In this document: in pieces, positions 45,387 to 57,303 of the stretch
Layout: every line of letters starts with the position of its first letter
Numbering within the stretch: position 1 is the stretch's first letter
DNA from: Saussurea involucrata
Taxonomy: Eukaryota > Streptophyta > Magnoliopsida > Asterales > Asteraceae
Length of the DNA stretch: 64,000 nucleotides
Assembly (NCBI GenBank): GCA_033807775.1
Contig: CM066315.1
Coordinates: 62,814,320-62,878,319, forward strand
Reading direction: 5' to 3'
Made by a program: the position numbers and the translations under genes
The notes under the pieces: generated by a model
What the model saw: only the letters and a program-made list of their open reading frames with translations
Told to the model about the DNA's origin: nothing
Databases searched by the model: none

Positions 45387-46234
45387 TGTTAGTCCCAGAT
45401 GGCTATAACAAGTATTGTAGAAGGGGGGGGGGGTTGAATATCAAGAGCACACAGTAATCTTCAAGTCTCTCAAGATGTGTGTAGTTTCTGCATGGAGAGG
45501 TCTTCCTTTTATAGTGACAAGGAGTGTGTAAGCATTGAATGCTTGGGACACATGTCATCTTCACACTTGCTGAGGATGTTGACTTCTGGAGAGTTGTGAA
45601 GTCCTTGTCACCTTTCACAAGGTACAGTCAGAAGAGCCCATGCATGAGAAAAGAGCTTTGCATGGAAATGGATAATAAGACAAAATGTCACTTTATCCAT
45701 GTAGAAAATCTCTTCTCAATTTGTCTTCTAAAGATTGCACCACCGAAGGAAGCTTGGGATATGTGACACATCTTTGGAGAAAGCATCTTTGAAACTTCTT
45801 TGAGATCCCACCGATGATAGCCTTGTGATATGTGACACATCTTTGAGATATGTGACATCATCTTTGGGATATGTGACATCATCTTTGGAGGAAAAACATC
45901 TTTGAGACTTCTTTGAGATCCCACCGAAATTGGACTTCCATCGGTGGGATTCTTTGGCCGAAACAGAGAGTAATTTCGGTGGAGATGTGTCCACCGATGT
46001 GTGAGAACACCATCGGTGGACAATGACTTGTATGTGTTGAGAAAGGATCTTTCACTTCCACAATGAGAGAATCTTTAATCTTGACTTTGGTTGATCTTTG
46101 ACTTCACCAAACATTTGCTATCTTGTACAAGCCATTACAAAGAACCATGCATCCAAAATTTCTCTAAGTATAAAATGTTTTTCAAAGTATAAAAGGAGAT
46201 CATGAGGTCATCTTCATATCTTGATGACCCAACA
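45387..46234 (+). mobile_element. Solo Copia-type LTR
   Basis: 848 bp, starts TGTTAGTCCC and ends ACCCAACA, with a G-run then TTGAATA near its start like the LTR at 1-368. TATAT is on both sides (45382-45386, 46235-46239), though these are inside TA tracts. No PBS or purine tract adjoins, so it is a recombined solo LTR. The interior shows short direct repeats (GGGATATGTGACA, CTTCTTTGAGATCCCACCG). Confidence 0.82.
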
Positions 46235-46250
46235 TATATATATATATATA

Positions 46251-46625
46251 GGGGTTAAATCATGTAAGAACCACAAATATGTTATAAACCGTGAGAACCG
46301 ATATAAAAAATATTTTTTTACATGAATTTTTTTCATCAAATGCTAGGATTTATTATATTCTACTTCAAATATATGTGTTTCATAATATGATAGTTTCACA
46401 TGGATTTGTTTCACCATATGAATATTTTTTACGAATATTTTTCATTTCACTAGGTGAAACAAAATTCGTTTTTCACATGTAAACTTATCATATGGTGAAC
46501 ACGAACATATGTGTAACAATATCTTAAATCATAGGTTTTGATGAAAAAAAATCATGTAAACAAAACTTTTTACATTGGTTCTCACGGGTTTATAACCTAT
46601 TTGTGGTTTTCATTTGATTATCGTC
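46251..46625. mobile_element. TAF9: TA-flanked element, (A/G)AACC family
   Basis: Left: GTAAGAACC, 9 bases, TTATAAACC, GTGAGAACC. Right in reverse complement: GAAAACC, 9 bases, TTATAAACC, CGTGAGAACC. Interior rich in TTTCACATG and CATATG words. Confidence 0.8.
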
Positions 46626-46644
46626 ATATATATATATATATATA

Positions 46645-46968
46645 GAGGAAGGTTCACGTGAGGAGCGCGTCAAAACGTGAGAACGTGAGGAGCACTCCCG
46701 TGCTTCGGATCACATATGATTTACACTGCTAAAAAATCGGAACTTCTCGAAAATTCGCGCAAAAGTGGCGCTAGGCGTGGCGCGATGCTGCAGGTCGCGG
46801 ATCACATGTGATTCAACACTGTAAATCATTAATGATTCATAACTGTCAATTCGAGTCCAGATCAGTTGTGAATCACATGTGATCCACAACTGCCAATCAC
46901 ATGTGATTCATAACTGTCAATTGCTCCTCACGTTCTCTTAAATTGGTACGCTCCTCGTTTGAACCCGC

Positions 46969-46971
<3 letters not shown>
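46645..46971. mobile_element. TAF10: TA-flanked element, GTGAGGAGC family
   Basis: Left: AGGTTCAC, GTGAGGAGC, 10 bases, GTGAGAAC, GTGAGGAGC. Right in reverse complement: GGGTTCAAA, CGAGGAGC, about 12 bases, GAGAAC, GTGAGGAGC. Interior repeats ATCACATGTGATTCA. Confidence 0.82.
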
Positions 46972-47007
<36 letters not shown>

Positions 47008-47775
47008 CTAGACCATCCGTTCACGTTCACGTTACTAATTAAATATATTATAAATCAATTTGCGAAAAAAATTAATATTTCTAAAATATATTATATATTA
47101 ATTAAATATATAGAATAATAAGTTTTATTATATAATATATACCGGGTCTGGGGCGGGTCAGGGGATGGTCACCCCGGCCCCGGCCCCGACCCCGGTTTTC
47201 TGAAAGCGGGTTTCCCCATCTCCGGCCCCGGTACCCGGTTTGGCGGGGAATCCCCGGCCCCGGTCGGGTCGGGTGGACCGGGTTCCCCACCGGGTCGGGC
47301 CAAATTGCCATCCCTAGTTGCGATTAAACTCAAAAAAAAGGATCTTATCGCAATAGAAGGTTGCGATGAGATACTGTTCATGTGTAGTGAGCTGCGATAA
47401 AAATGTCTTATCGCAAAGGGCAGTTGCGATATCTTACTGTTCACGAGCTGGAGTTGCGATATTGATTAACACTTGAGGTTGCGATAAGGATGAACATGGC
47501 TAGTTGCGATAACATTGAACATTTAAATTCAGATCTAACAGAAAGCTCAAAAATGTCCAAATCGATCTAAATATGATGGACTGATGATCGCATGATGTCC
47601 AGAAAACATTATTCAATCAATCCAAAGCTGTAAGCACTGATCTAATCGCAATTATATGCAAAAAGGCATCAAAAGTTACTGTTTTATCGCAAAAACTTAC
47701 TGTTTCATACCAAAATGGGATGTAAATCGTGAATCGTTGCAGAATGACCGTATCGATGATTGATTTCTTCGATTT

Positions 47776-47789
47776 TGGCTCTGATACAA
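47776..47789 (-). other. Primer-binding site of element E
   Basis: Minus strand TTGTATCAGAGCCA, one mismatch to the tRNA-iMet PBS, two bases from the 5' LTR end. Confidence 0.82.
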
Positions 47790-47791
47790 CT

Positions 47792-47909
47792 TGTGAGTCC
47801 CATTTAAACAAGGCAACGATTCATATATTGTAGAAGATTGTAACAAGAAGGGATAATAGACAAAGTGGTGTATTATTGATGAAGAACTACCTAGAGAGAG
47901 AATGGATCT
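47792..47909 (-). repeat. 5' LTR of element E, fragment
   Basis: Matches 42383-42500. Cut at 47909/47910 by the 3' LTR of element F. GATCT at 47905-47909 is the expected target duplication for F. Confidence 0.85.
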
Positions 47910-48182
47910 TGAGAATAATCAGGTAACTAGATTAAATCAATAAAACTCTTGTATTAAGATGACAAATGTAGAAGATTAGAATGAATAACAATTTCTCTCT
48001 TGGAGGCCACTCTCTAAAACACACACACACACACTTGGTAGCTATTCTCAAATGACCTCCCCTCACAAACCCTACAATTAGGGTATTTATACCATTGACC
48101 AACACTAGCTAATTACTTGACTTTGACTAATATTGACTAATTACAATTAGCCCTAAATCATGGATACATTAGTGTACTAACA
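47910..48182 (-). repeat. 3' LTR of element F (273 bp)
   Basis: Plus-strand ends TGAGAATAATC and GTACTAACA. Includes a short (AC)n run near 48018. Purine tract adjacent at 48183. Confidence 0.8.
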
Positions 48183-50848
48183 ATCTCCCCCTATGGATCC
48201 AAGATTTAAAAATTATGACAATAGTCTTCAACTCTTTAATCTTCAGATAGGCTTTATCTTCAAGAATCCACTTTGGCGGTTTTAATCTTCATTTAGGCTC
48301 TTTAAAGTCAAATAGTCACCAAGTCTTGAAACACGAACTTCAAATCTGTGTAAGGTTGATCAAGGTCTTCAAACAAAATCTTTTTATCTGTAAATCACTG
48401 ATCTTTGCAGCTTTGACTTTTGTCAAAATCTTCAGTCTTGGACATGAACGGGATTTGAGGTTTTAACGGGCTTTGAGCTTTAAGACATTCTTGAATAATC
48501 ATTAACAATGAATTGTCTTTGTATCTTCAAACATTTGATCATCTTGAACAAACTGTCTTGAACTTATCTTCTTTTGACTTTGGCAAATATCTCTTTGATT
48601 TTTGGAAATTGAAATATTTACCTTTTCTTCTGTGTGATATTTCTCCCCCTTTTTTATGATTGTGAGCATCATGATCATCAAAATTATTTTCAATTTCAGC
48701 ATTCTCTTTGAGTACCAGAAACAATCTCCTCCTTTTGATCTGTTTAACCGTCAATTCCAAAAATGTTTATCCAAACCTTTTCAAATTCAGATAATATAAC
48801 AGTTGTAACCCTGAATCAACAAATGAGACAATTAAAATGCTTGTAAGTTGCACGAAGCCACTTAGTACAACGGATGTACTTTGGAAAGGAGCTTTTTGAT
48901 GTTCACTCCTCCAGGGCTTCCATTAAATCATCGAAAAACACAATGGAATTTCTATGAACGTTATGACAATAAAACATATTCCTTGTGTGTACGTGCAAGT
49001 GTAGAAATGATTGAAGCAACTTATGCTTGAATAATAGTTAGGCTCAAATTGTGTAAACTGTTGAGACAACAACAAGTTTTCCACGGACTCAATGTGCATG
49101 ATTGAAGTGCGAAGGTGGGGAAAACTTCCTTCTTTTCAATATCCAAACCTTCCGAGTGAAGATTAGATAGATAATATGTTGCATCCCCAAGAAAATTGAA
49201 ACATTTTTTTGTTGAGAAAGAAATGAGTAGCTGGTGGGGTTAAAGCAAGAGTTGGCATGGGCTAATTGCCTGTTTCAATGATGGTCACCAAAGAATGTGA
49301 ACCAATCAGTAATGTGGCTGCCCGACCCAGAAAGTGGTTGGTGCAGAGTTCTCTTTTTCTTTTAACTCTGTTCTCACACCCTCTTTTTGTTTTTAATCTG
49401 CTCACTGCTAACCAAACTCTCTTTTTCATTTTACCTCAGCACAATGAGATTACTCAACCGGATGAGTTATCTCTCCCACTCATTGATTTCGACCCCTCGC
49501 CCCTCAATCACTCAAGGATAACTTCTTGGGTAGGAAACACTGATTAACGTGGATCCATAGAAGTTCTTTTAAGCTCTCACACTGAATCCCATGAAATATT
49601 GTCCTAAAAGATATGTTGCTCAACAGTTTAGCTTGAACATATAAGAATCTTTAACATTTGAATAACATTGTCATCATAATGTATGCTCCTCAAAAATATT
49701 CATGAGATATTTGAGCATTTGAACTTTGAAGATTTCTCAAAACAAGGATATTGAATGAATGAAATGAATTCGAAAGACTTGTTTGAGAATCTGACAATGT
49801 ATCAATCAGATCAAATAGGAAGGATAATCATGAACGCTTAGGGTATCAAAGAATTGAATTTTGTTTATATGAACAAATATAAACAATCTTTGAATGAAAC
49901 GTTTAAGTTCTCACGCTGAATGAATATATGATGCTCAACAAACTTTGAATTACAAACGGAGGTATTACCATCGAAAAATGTTTCGTTTTGAGATATGGTA
50001 ATAACAAAGTCAATAAGAAGCTGAACCGGTGTGTATGAATACTTGAAAGTATATAGACAAGATAATACGCAAGTATTTATCTTTAGAAACACACAGTCAA
50101 AAACAATGATAGAATCCGAGATATACATGAAAATCATTTAAAAACCACACTTCTAGATTTATAAAGTCTTTTTGAAATAAAGAAGTGATTTGAACATTTA
50201 AGAAAACATTTTCCGTGTTTGAAAGTCGTAGATCTTTCAAACAGTCTCAGATTAAGTTCAGAATATACTTACTGTCAGATGTATCAGCTCCCCCTTAAAT
50301 CATGATAGACTGATTTAATATCAGATAAGCTCCCCCTCAAAATCTGCAAAGAATCTTAACGAAACAAAATCAGTAGATGTAACAATCAAAGTCTAATTTT
50401 TTTTTAAATTTTTTTTTAATTTTTTTTAAAGATTAAGAACGAGTCCTGATTTGTAATGATCAGAAGTCATACACATTGAAAGCTCAGGTTCTAAACCGAA
50501 GTGTTTAGAAGCCATAAACATCATTGAAGTGCGGGTTCTGAACTGAATCATTCAGAAACCATTAGCACATTGAAATCCGGGTTCTAAACTGGTGTGTTTA
50601 GAAACCAAAAACTCATTGAAATCCGGGTTCTAAACTGATGTGTTTAGAAACCATTATCATGTAGAAAGATATATCAATAAGCCCAAAATATATGAAGAAT
50701 AAAGAAATGCTCCCCCTGAAATTATGCATATATCTCATCATAGGTACTCTTCTTCAAATCTGCACAATTCTCTTCTGTTTCCCAGTCATGTGTTTGGTAT
50801 AGTTCTGACAATCAGCACCACACATGATAAACCTGCAAAACAGATTAA
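48183..50848 (-). other. Non-coding 3' region of element F
   Basis: No pol motif. Four near-tandem copies of a roughly 60-base unit at about 50462-50660 (ATTGAAATCCGGGTTCTAAAC, GTGTTTAGAAACC). Several extra purine-tract-like sites occur on the minus strand (GGGGGAGC at about 50290, 50330 and 50710) and a T/A-rich run at 50396-50435. Confidence 0.65.
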
Positions 50849-52477
50849 GTAGATTTTGGTACCCAACGGAACTTGGGTCATGGGTTGTTATGTGCAGTTT
50901 GATTTGAAGAAATATTGTAAGTACCATACCACTACTGAGCATATTCTTTCTTGATAAAATCATGAGTTCCACAATAAGAACAAAAGATTTGCTTTTGCGC
51001 TAGCCTAATCAAATGATTTGCAGAATAAACAAGATTAGGTTTAGCAAAAGACTTACCTTTAGGAGGATTGTTCTTCTTGTTCACCGCAGGTGGAGGAACA
51101 GATGACTTTGGCACATCTCTTTCAGGTGAAGAACCTTTCACTTTCCAGACCATTTTCACTCTTTTGAAAACAAGATTTTCTGAAGGCCTTGAAGTAGAAG
51201 CATCTGACTTATCAGCAGAAATATTATAAAAGAGATTAGAAGGATGAATCTGATCTTTTGAAAAACCATTTGATTTGTCAAATCCCTTTGAAGAAACATC
51301 AGTATTGATTGAACTTGAAGTCGTTTTAAATGAACATTCAGAACCAGTTGAGCCAACAAGTGGAGTCTGAACAATCGTGTCAGGACTTGCTTGTTTTGAA
51401 TCCTCAACTTTATAGATAATGTCTTCAAGTTCTTTAACTTTGTTGGACAAAACGTTTCTCTCTTTGAATAACAAATCAAATTTTCTTTGAATCCCAGATT
51501 TGACCTTCTTCTCTTGCATAATTTCAGCAGATAAACCAGATAAATTCTTTGTGAGCTATTTTATCTCATTCTGAAAAATCTTTCATTCATTTGAATAGAC
51601 ATCTTTCACACTTTTAGCTTGAAAATCTTCAACTTTCTTCTTTTCAAGTTCTTTTCTTTCGATGTCTAACTCTTTCTCCAAATTAGATATTTTCAGTGAA
51701 AGCTCAGTACTTTTGTCTCAAAGGAATTTCTTTCGACATCAAACTCCACTCTTTCTTTCTCAAGCTTTTCTTTCTCAAGAAATAATATCTTTTGAAAATC
51801 ATAAACTTGTTGTGAAAGTTTTAAGCATCGAAGCTCTACAGCTTTCTTTTCTTCAAAACTCTTCTTTGAAAATTCAGAAAATTTCTTTTCAGATTTTTCT
51901 CTTTCACTGTTTAAAAGAACTGTAAGCATGACTTCCTTCTCTATATCAAAAGCAATTCTGTCGTCATTTCGAATGTCTTGAATCTTGCTTTCGAGATCTA
52001 TGAGCTTTTGTTCGAGTACCAAAGGAGGGTAATAGATTTTTCCTTCAAAAACAGGTTTTGTTTCATTCTCCTTTGGTTTCTCAACCGCATAGCTCTGGAA
52101 ATAGTCATTAGACAAGGTTTGTTTCCAGTTCCAAACCAAAGCCTTCCTATTTTCGCTGTCATAGAGAAAAGGAAGTTGCATTGTTACAGTTGTTTTTCTC
52201 TTAACCTCTTCCTCGACCCCATGTTCTTCCTGATTAAGCCAGTTGATTTTGTATTTAGGTTTCAAGGACGGAAGGTGAAGCCATTCAAACTTGTAAAGGC
52301 ATGGTGCCTTTTTCAAAGCATTTTCCAAGTAATGAGGATTGTTGTATCCCAATCCCCATTTCGAATTGTAATATCTGAAATTCTTCGGCTTGTTAAGATG
52401 AATCGTCTGTTCAGTCTGGCCAATTTTATACAACTTTTCCTCCAGGCTATTTGCTTTCTCGGTTAATTCAGAGTTTC
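50849..52477 (-). pseudogene. Element F gag, C-terminal part
   Basis: Minus-strand continuation of the coiled-coil Gag after the insertion of element G. Segments: SELTEKANSLEEKLYKIG, then WGLGYNNPHYLENALKK, LKPKYKINWLNQEEHG, and long E/K-rich coiled coils to about 51690. Frame breaks lie around 51520-51690. A Ser-rich segment ends in a degenerate zinc knuckle, CSYCGTHDFIKKEYAQ (CX2CX4H with the last Cys lost). Beyond a stop, another frame reads PKFRWVPKST at 50878-50849, a motif that usually follows the gag knuckle in Copia polyproteins. Role: RNA binding and particle formation. Inactive as it stands. Confidence 0.72.
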
Positions 52478-53269
52478 TGTTTGGGTAAAATTTTACCAGT
52501 CTCGACCACGACCAGAGCAAGGAAAACATTTATTATACTTTTCCATAATAAGATAAAATCATAAACACTTTATCGCCTGACCAAAGTTGAAATCGAAAGT
52601 TACTCACGACACCCGACCGTCGTAAGACACCTTACGACCTCGACCGACTAACATGCGATATTACTGTTACTTTTTCACTGTTTAATGCAAGGTCAATGTC
52701 ATTAATGACCAACGACTATAACCGACGAAGGCCATTAACAGCATTAAACTCAGCGTCAGTTACGACTGTTATTTGAAGCTTTTAAGGAATCATTTAAAGT
52801 GCTCGAAGACAATAAATATAGGGGCTCAATCATCATTTCGGACATCTTGGCATAACGGAACTCTCAAGAACACTCGAAGCAAAGAATTCTCTCTCGAAAG
52901 ATCGCTCACGATGCACGACTTACACGCACGATGCTTAGTTCCTACACACGACGCACCAGTTTTTACATTCGATACACTTGTTACTTTACATTTAAAGTCT
53001 TTCTTTCATTTGTATTGTAAACTCTGTACTCTCGACACCTGAAACATAAGGACATCGCCCCTGTTTGGCGATCATAGTCCAGCGACGACCTCCACAGTCG
53101 TCCGCGGGTGTTTTCCTCGTTGAGGTTTTTCCCGCGTCACCAAAATCTTTTGTCTCTTTTACATTTTATGTCTTTGTCGCATCGCTTTGTCGAAAGATTT
53201 CCATTCTTTAGTTGTTAAGCTCCACAATCAACCTTAAGTTATCCTTCTGGACGATTTTTGGCATTAACA
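52478..53269 (+). repeat. 5' LTR of element G
   Basis: 792 bp. The TATA region at 52811-52818 reads AATAAATA, whereas the 3' LTR has TATAAATA. Confidence 0.93.
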
Positions 53270-53272
53270 GTT

Positions 53273-53290
53273 TGGCGCCCACCGTGGGGC
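53273..53290 (+). other. Primer-binding site of element G
   Basis: TGGCGCCCACCGTGGGGC, three bases after the LTR; a PBS type common in Tat-lineage elements and different from the iMet sites elsewhere in the window. Confidence 0.85.
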
Positions 53291-53371
53291 CCCATCTAGA
53301 GAAAATCTTCGACAAACATGCGTCTTACTAACGCTTTCTTGGAGTTTCCTCTCTTCTCTTTTTGAGGAAAA

Positions 53372-56300
53372 ATGGCAGGTAACGGAAACCAAGAGCAGAT
53401 CATTGCCCAGATGCATGGGGAGCTTGAGAGTGCACAGAATGCTCCTGGGACAGTCGACGACTATCGCCTGGAGGAAATCGTCCTGGACCAGAGCAAGCCT
53501 GACCAGAAAGTCTTTGTAGGATCGTCCCTCGATCCCTGCCTTAAAGACAAGCTAATATCTTTCTTGCAGGAACATGCCGATTGTTTTCCCTGGTCGCACG
53601 AAGACATGGTCGGCATAGACCCTAGCGTCATTTCCCATAAACTCAATGTCGACCCGTCATTTAAGCCTATCAAACAAAAGCGGCGGAAATTTGCTCCTAA
53701 AAGGAGTAAGGTGATAAATGACGAGGTCGACAACCCACTCAAGACAGGGAAAATTCGAGAAGTAAAGTACCCCGACTGGCTTGCGAATGTCGTGGTCGTT
53801 CAGAAGAAAAATGGCAAATGGAGGGTCTGTATCGATTTTACAGATCTCAACAAAGCTTGTCCAAAAGATCATTTTCCATTGCCACATATCGATGCCATGG
53901 TCGACACGACAGCAGGACATGAACTATTGACGTTCATGGATGCTTATTCTGGATATAATCAGATCCTGATGCACGTCGAGGACCAGGAGAAAACTGCATT
54001 CATGACAGACCGAGGTATTTACTGTTATAAGGTTATGCCTTTTGGACTAAAAATGCAGGTTCTACCTACCAACGTCTAGTGAATAAGATGTTCAAGGATC
54101 ATCTTGGCGACACGATGGAAGTTTATATCGACGACATGCTCGTCAAGTCAAAGCAGGCAGTCGACCACGTCGAGCATTTGAGGCAGTCGTTCGACATCCT
54201 TCGGAAGTATAGCATGAAGCTCAACTCGACGAAGTGTTCCTTTGGTGTCAGTACTGGGAAATTCCTGGGCTACATGGTCACTCGTCGAGGAATCGAGGTT
54301 AATCCCGACCAGATCAAAGCTATTATCGAGATCAAATCTCCTAGAAATTTCAAAGAGGTCCAAAAGCGCACTGGTCGAGTGGCATCTCTGAACAGGTTTA
54401 TCTCTCGATCCTCAGATAGATGTCATTTATTTTACAACGTCCTCAGGAAAAATAAAGGCTCCGACTGGACCGACGATCATGAACAACCACTGCAAAAATT
54501 GAAAGAATACATGACGTCACCGCTTTGTTGTCGAAGCCTGAAGATCATGAGGTCTTGCAGATATATTTAGCTGTTAGTCCAAATGCAGTAAGTGTCGTCC
54601 TAACACGAGAAGATGAAAAGCAGCAACTGTCGATCTACTATGTAAGTAAATCTCTCTTGGACGCCGAAACTAGGTATTCCTCAATGGAAAAGTTGCTTTT
54701 GTCACTAGTAACAGCCGCAAAGAAATTGCGACATTATTTTGAATCACATCCTATTACTGTCGTGACTAACTTTCCTCTTAAGTATGTTTTGAGGAAACCT
54801 GAGTTGACATGTCGATTAGCGAAATGGAGCATATATCTCAGTGGTTACGACATCGATTTCAAGCCCAGGACAGCAATTAAATCGCAAGCATTGGTAGATT
54901 TCATCGCCGACTTTAGTCCTGAGTTGGAAAAAGAAGCAGAGCTCGAAGTGTCTACTGTGGCGACTCACGACGACGTACCCTGGACTTTACATGTCGACGG
55001 ATCGTCCAACGTTAGAGGTTTAGGACTAGGCGTTGTCTTAAAGTCGCCACAGGGGGGCAAGATGGTGTATTTCGTTCGATGCGATTTCAAAACCACCAAC
55101 AACGAAGCTGAGTACGAAGCCCTGATCGTGGGAATGAATATGGCCCACGACTCGGGGGCAACTGCACTACATGTCAAAAGCGATTCTCTTCTGGTCGTGA
55201 ACTAGATGAATGGAGAATTCGCGGCCAAAGATTTAAAGATGACAGCGTACCTAAAGGTAGCAAAAGAAAAATCAGAAAAATTCAAATCGTTTTCTATTGA
55301 ACATATTCCAAGGGATCAGAATACTCAAGACGATGCTCTAGCAAATCTTGGATCTGCTCTAGTCGAACCAATATTCGACAGTATTCCTATGATCCACCTA
55401 GCGTCGTCGTCCATCGAAAATGATGATGTCGTACAGATCGAAGTCCAAGAAGATGATTGGTCGTGCGACATCAGAAATTTCCTTATGCACGACCACCTTC
55501 CAGAAGACAAGATGGAAGCCCAGAAAATCAGGTTCAAGGCATCTAGGTATGTCATGATCGGAGATAGGCTCTATCGACGATCATCGACATGCTTAAACCT
55601 AAGATGCATCACCAGCAAAAGCCAAGTTCAGAAGATCCTTCAAGAAATGCACGATGGGGAGTGTGGCAACCACTCAGGAGGCCGCAGTTTGGCTAATCGT
55701 ATCTCTCGATAGGGCTACTTTTGGCCAACACTGCGATAAGACGCCGTCAGGTATGTCCAGAACTGTGATCCTTGTCAGCGACATTCAGGTACGTCCCACA
55801 AACCTTCTGAACCTTTGCATTCGACACTGATCCCATGGCCCTTTATGAGATGGGGGATGGACATTGTCAGCAAGCTACCACCTGCCCCAGGGCAAAAGGT
55901 ATTTCTCTTCGTACTTACAGATTACTTTTCTAAGTGGGTAGAAGCAGCTGCCTTTTCCCAAGTTCGGGACAAGGAACTCGTCTCTTTTATCTAGACGAAA
56001 CAGTATATGCAGGTTTGGGATTCCATCCAAAATTGTCTGCGACAACGGATCCTAATTCATAAGCAGCAGGACTCGACAATTATGTGAAGACCGCAGCATC
56101 AAACTGACGACTTCGACACCCAGGTATCCCCAGGCAAATGAACTTGCTGAGTCAAGCAATAAGACCATTATTGCTTCGATCAAGAAAAGATTAAAAGTTG
56201 CAAAGGGAAAATGGGTCGAAGAACTCCCTTCGGTCCTGTGGGCGAATCGCACGACACCCCGCACGTCCACAGGACAAACCCCTTTCTCTTTGGTCTATGG

Positions 56301-56693
56301 TTGTGAAGCAGTTTTACCGGTCGAGGTCCACCTCCCAACCTCGAGGCATACTTCCGTCGACCATAACCTGGTTGGTTTAAGTTATGACCTCGACGCCCTG
56401 GAAGAGTTCAAAGAATCAGCCTTGATCAGAATGGTATCGCAGAGGCAAGCGGTCGAGCGACATTTCAACAAGAATGTCAAAGCTAAAGTCTTCCAAGAAG
56501 GCGACTACGTCCTCCGACGTGTGTTCCAAAGCACTCAAGAGCTCAATGCAGGTAAGCTTTCCACCAAATGAGAAGGTCCTTATCGTATCTCATAAGTCGT
56601 AGGTAAAGGTGCTTATCGGCTCCAAACCCTCAACAATCGAGATGTCCCACGTAGTTGGAATGCGACACATTTGAAAAAGTATTTCTTCTAAGT
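53372..56693 (+). pseudogene. Element G pol: RT, RNase H, archaeal-type RNase H, integrase; gag-protease deleted
   Basis: ATG 53372 opens a short gag-like start (MAGNGNQEQIIAQMHGEL) fused directly to the pol segment VDDYRLEEIVLD, so gag and protease are missing. RT: WRVCIDFTDLNKACPKD, FMDAYSGYNQI, VMPFG, then a frame slip in an A-run near 54050, then VYIDDMLVKS. RNase H: LSIYYVSKSLLDAE, LRHYFESH. A second, archaeal-type RNase H at 54980-55330 has LHVDGSSNVRGLG, NNEAEYEALI and SDSLLVVN, broken by TAG at 55203. Integrase: finger remnants C-DPCQRH near 55770, core WGMDIVSKLPPAPGQK and YFSKWVEA, then several stops and frame changes; the C-terminal part VYGCEAVLPVEV to VLRRVF is at 56290-56525. 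Inactive. Confidence 0.9.
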
Positions 56694-57303
56694 CTTTTTC
56701 CTTTTCTCATACAATTTTTATTCATCATAACGATTACTGACTTAAGCATCGGAGGGTCGTTGGTTAGCCAACGACCAACCTCTGACCTTATTTTATCGCA
56801 GGATCGCACGACATCAATTGCTAAGTCTACTATACGACTTTTGTTTCGCAAGATTGCACGACATAAGCGATCAGGTCTACTTTATGACTCGATTACTTTA
56901 CCGCCGGGACGCATGACTCAAGCTCGTCGCACGACTTAATTGTGCAATCATAAGGTCTAACGACCCCACGATCTAAGTTTTTTAACTTAGAAGAATTTCT
57001 TGTTCTGAATAAATGCTTTGATCGCATGTGCTTATGTTCGCCAACACGATTTAAAAGTATAGAAGTCTTATAACTTATGTTCTAATCATTGTATTACAAT
57101 GGATGCCTAAGTCGCACCTCCTCTTGTTCACTTCTGTACTTAATGAATTTCACAATTGATATTGTATCCATTCATAAAATGTATAAGACATAAGTTCGAA
57201 AGATATGTAAGTTTCGTCCATTGAATGATCGGTCATTTACATCCCAAAATGGCTCAACCACCAACGGTCGAGCAGTAAAAAACAAAAATAATAAAGATTT
57301 TTT
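56694..57303. other. Spacer between convergent genes of element G
   Basis: No gene. Repeated GCACGAC and ATCGCA words at 56800-56940. The sense pol and antisense gene face each other across it. Confidence 0.6.

Larger units (their letters stand above)
43820..47316. mobile_element. hAT-like element with 8-bp target duplication, expanded by nested insertions
   Basis: Ends TAGGCATGGCAA and TTGCCATCCCTA are inverted repeats. The 8-bp duplication GTTGCGAT is at 43812-43819 and 47317-47324. Both sub-ends (43845-43980 and 47140-47305) are extremely CG-rich CCCCGGCCCC-type sequence. No transposase. TAF7, TAF8, a solo Copia LTR, TAF9 and TAF10 sit in its middle. Confidence 0.8.
42383..47909 (-). mobile_element. 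Element E: non-coding Copia-like LTR element (minus strand), heavily nested
   Basis: The 3' LTR is 42383-42702 (320 bp), followed on the plus strand by the complement of a purine tract (ATCTCCCCCTA). The 5' LTR begins at 47792 and is interrupted after 118 bp by the LTR of element F. The first 115 bp of both LTRs match (TGTGAGTCCCATTTAAAC...). The PBS is next to the 5' LTR. Without the inserted hAT-like element, the interior is only about 1.6 kb and has no gag or pol motif. It holds many TTGCGATAA iterations. Non-autonomous. Confidence 0.8.

Noticed and set aside
49266..49547. 93-codon ORF in element F
   Set aside because: No motif, wrong strand for the element, and typical chance length in this composition.
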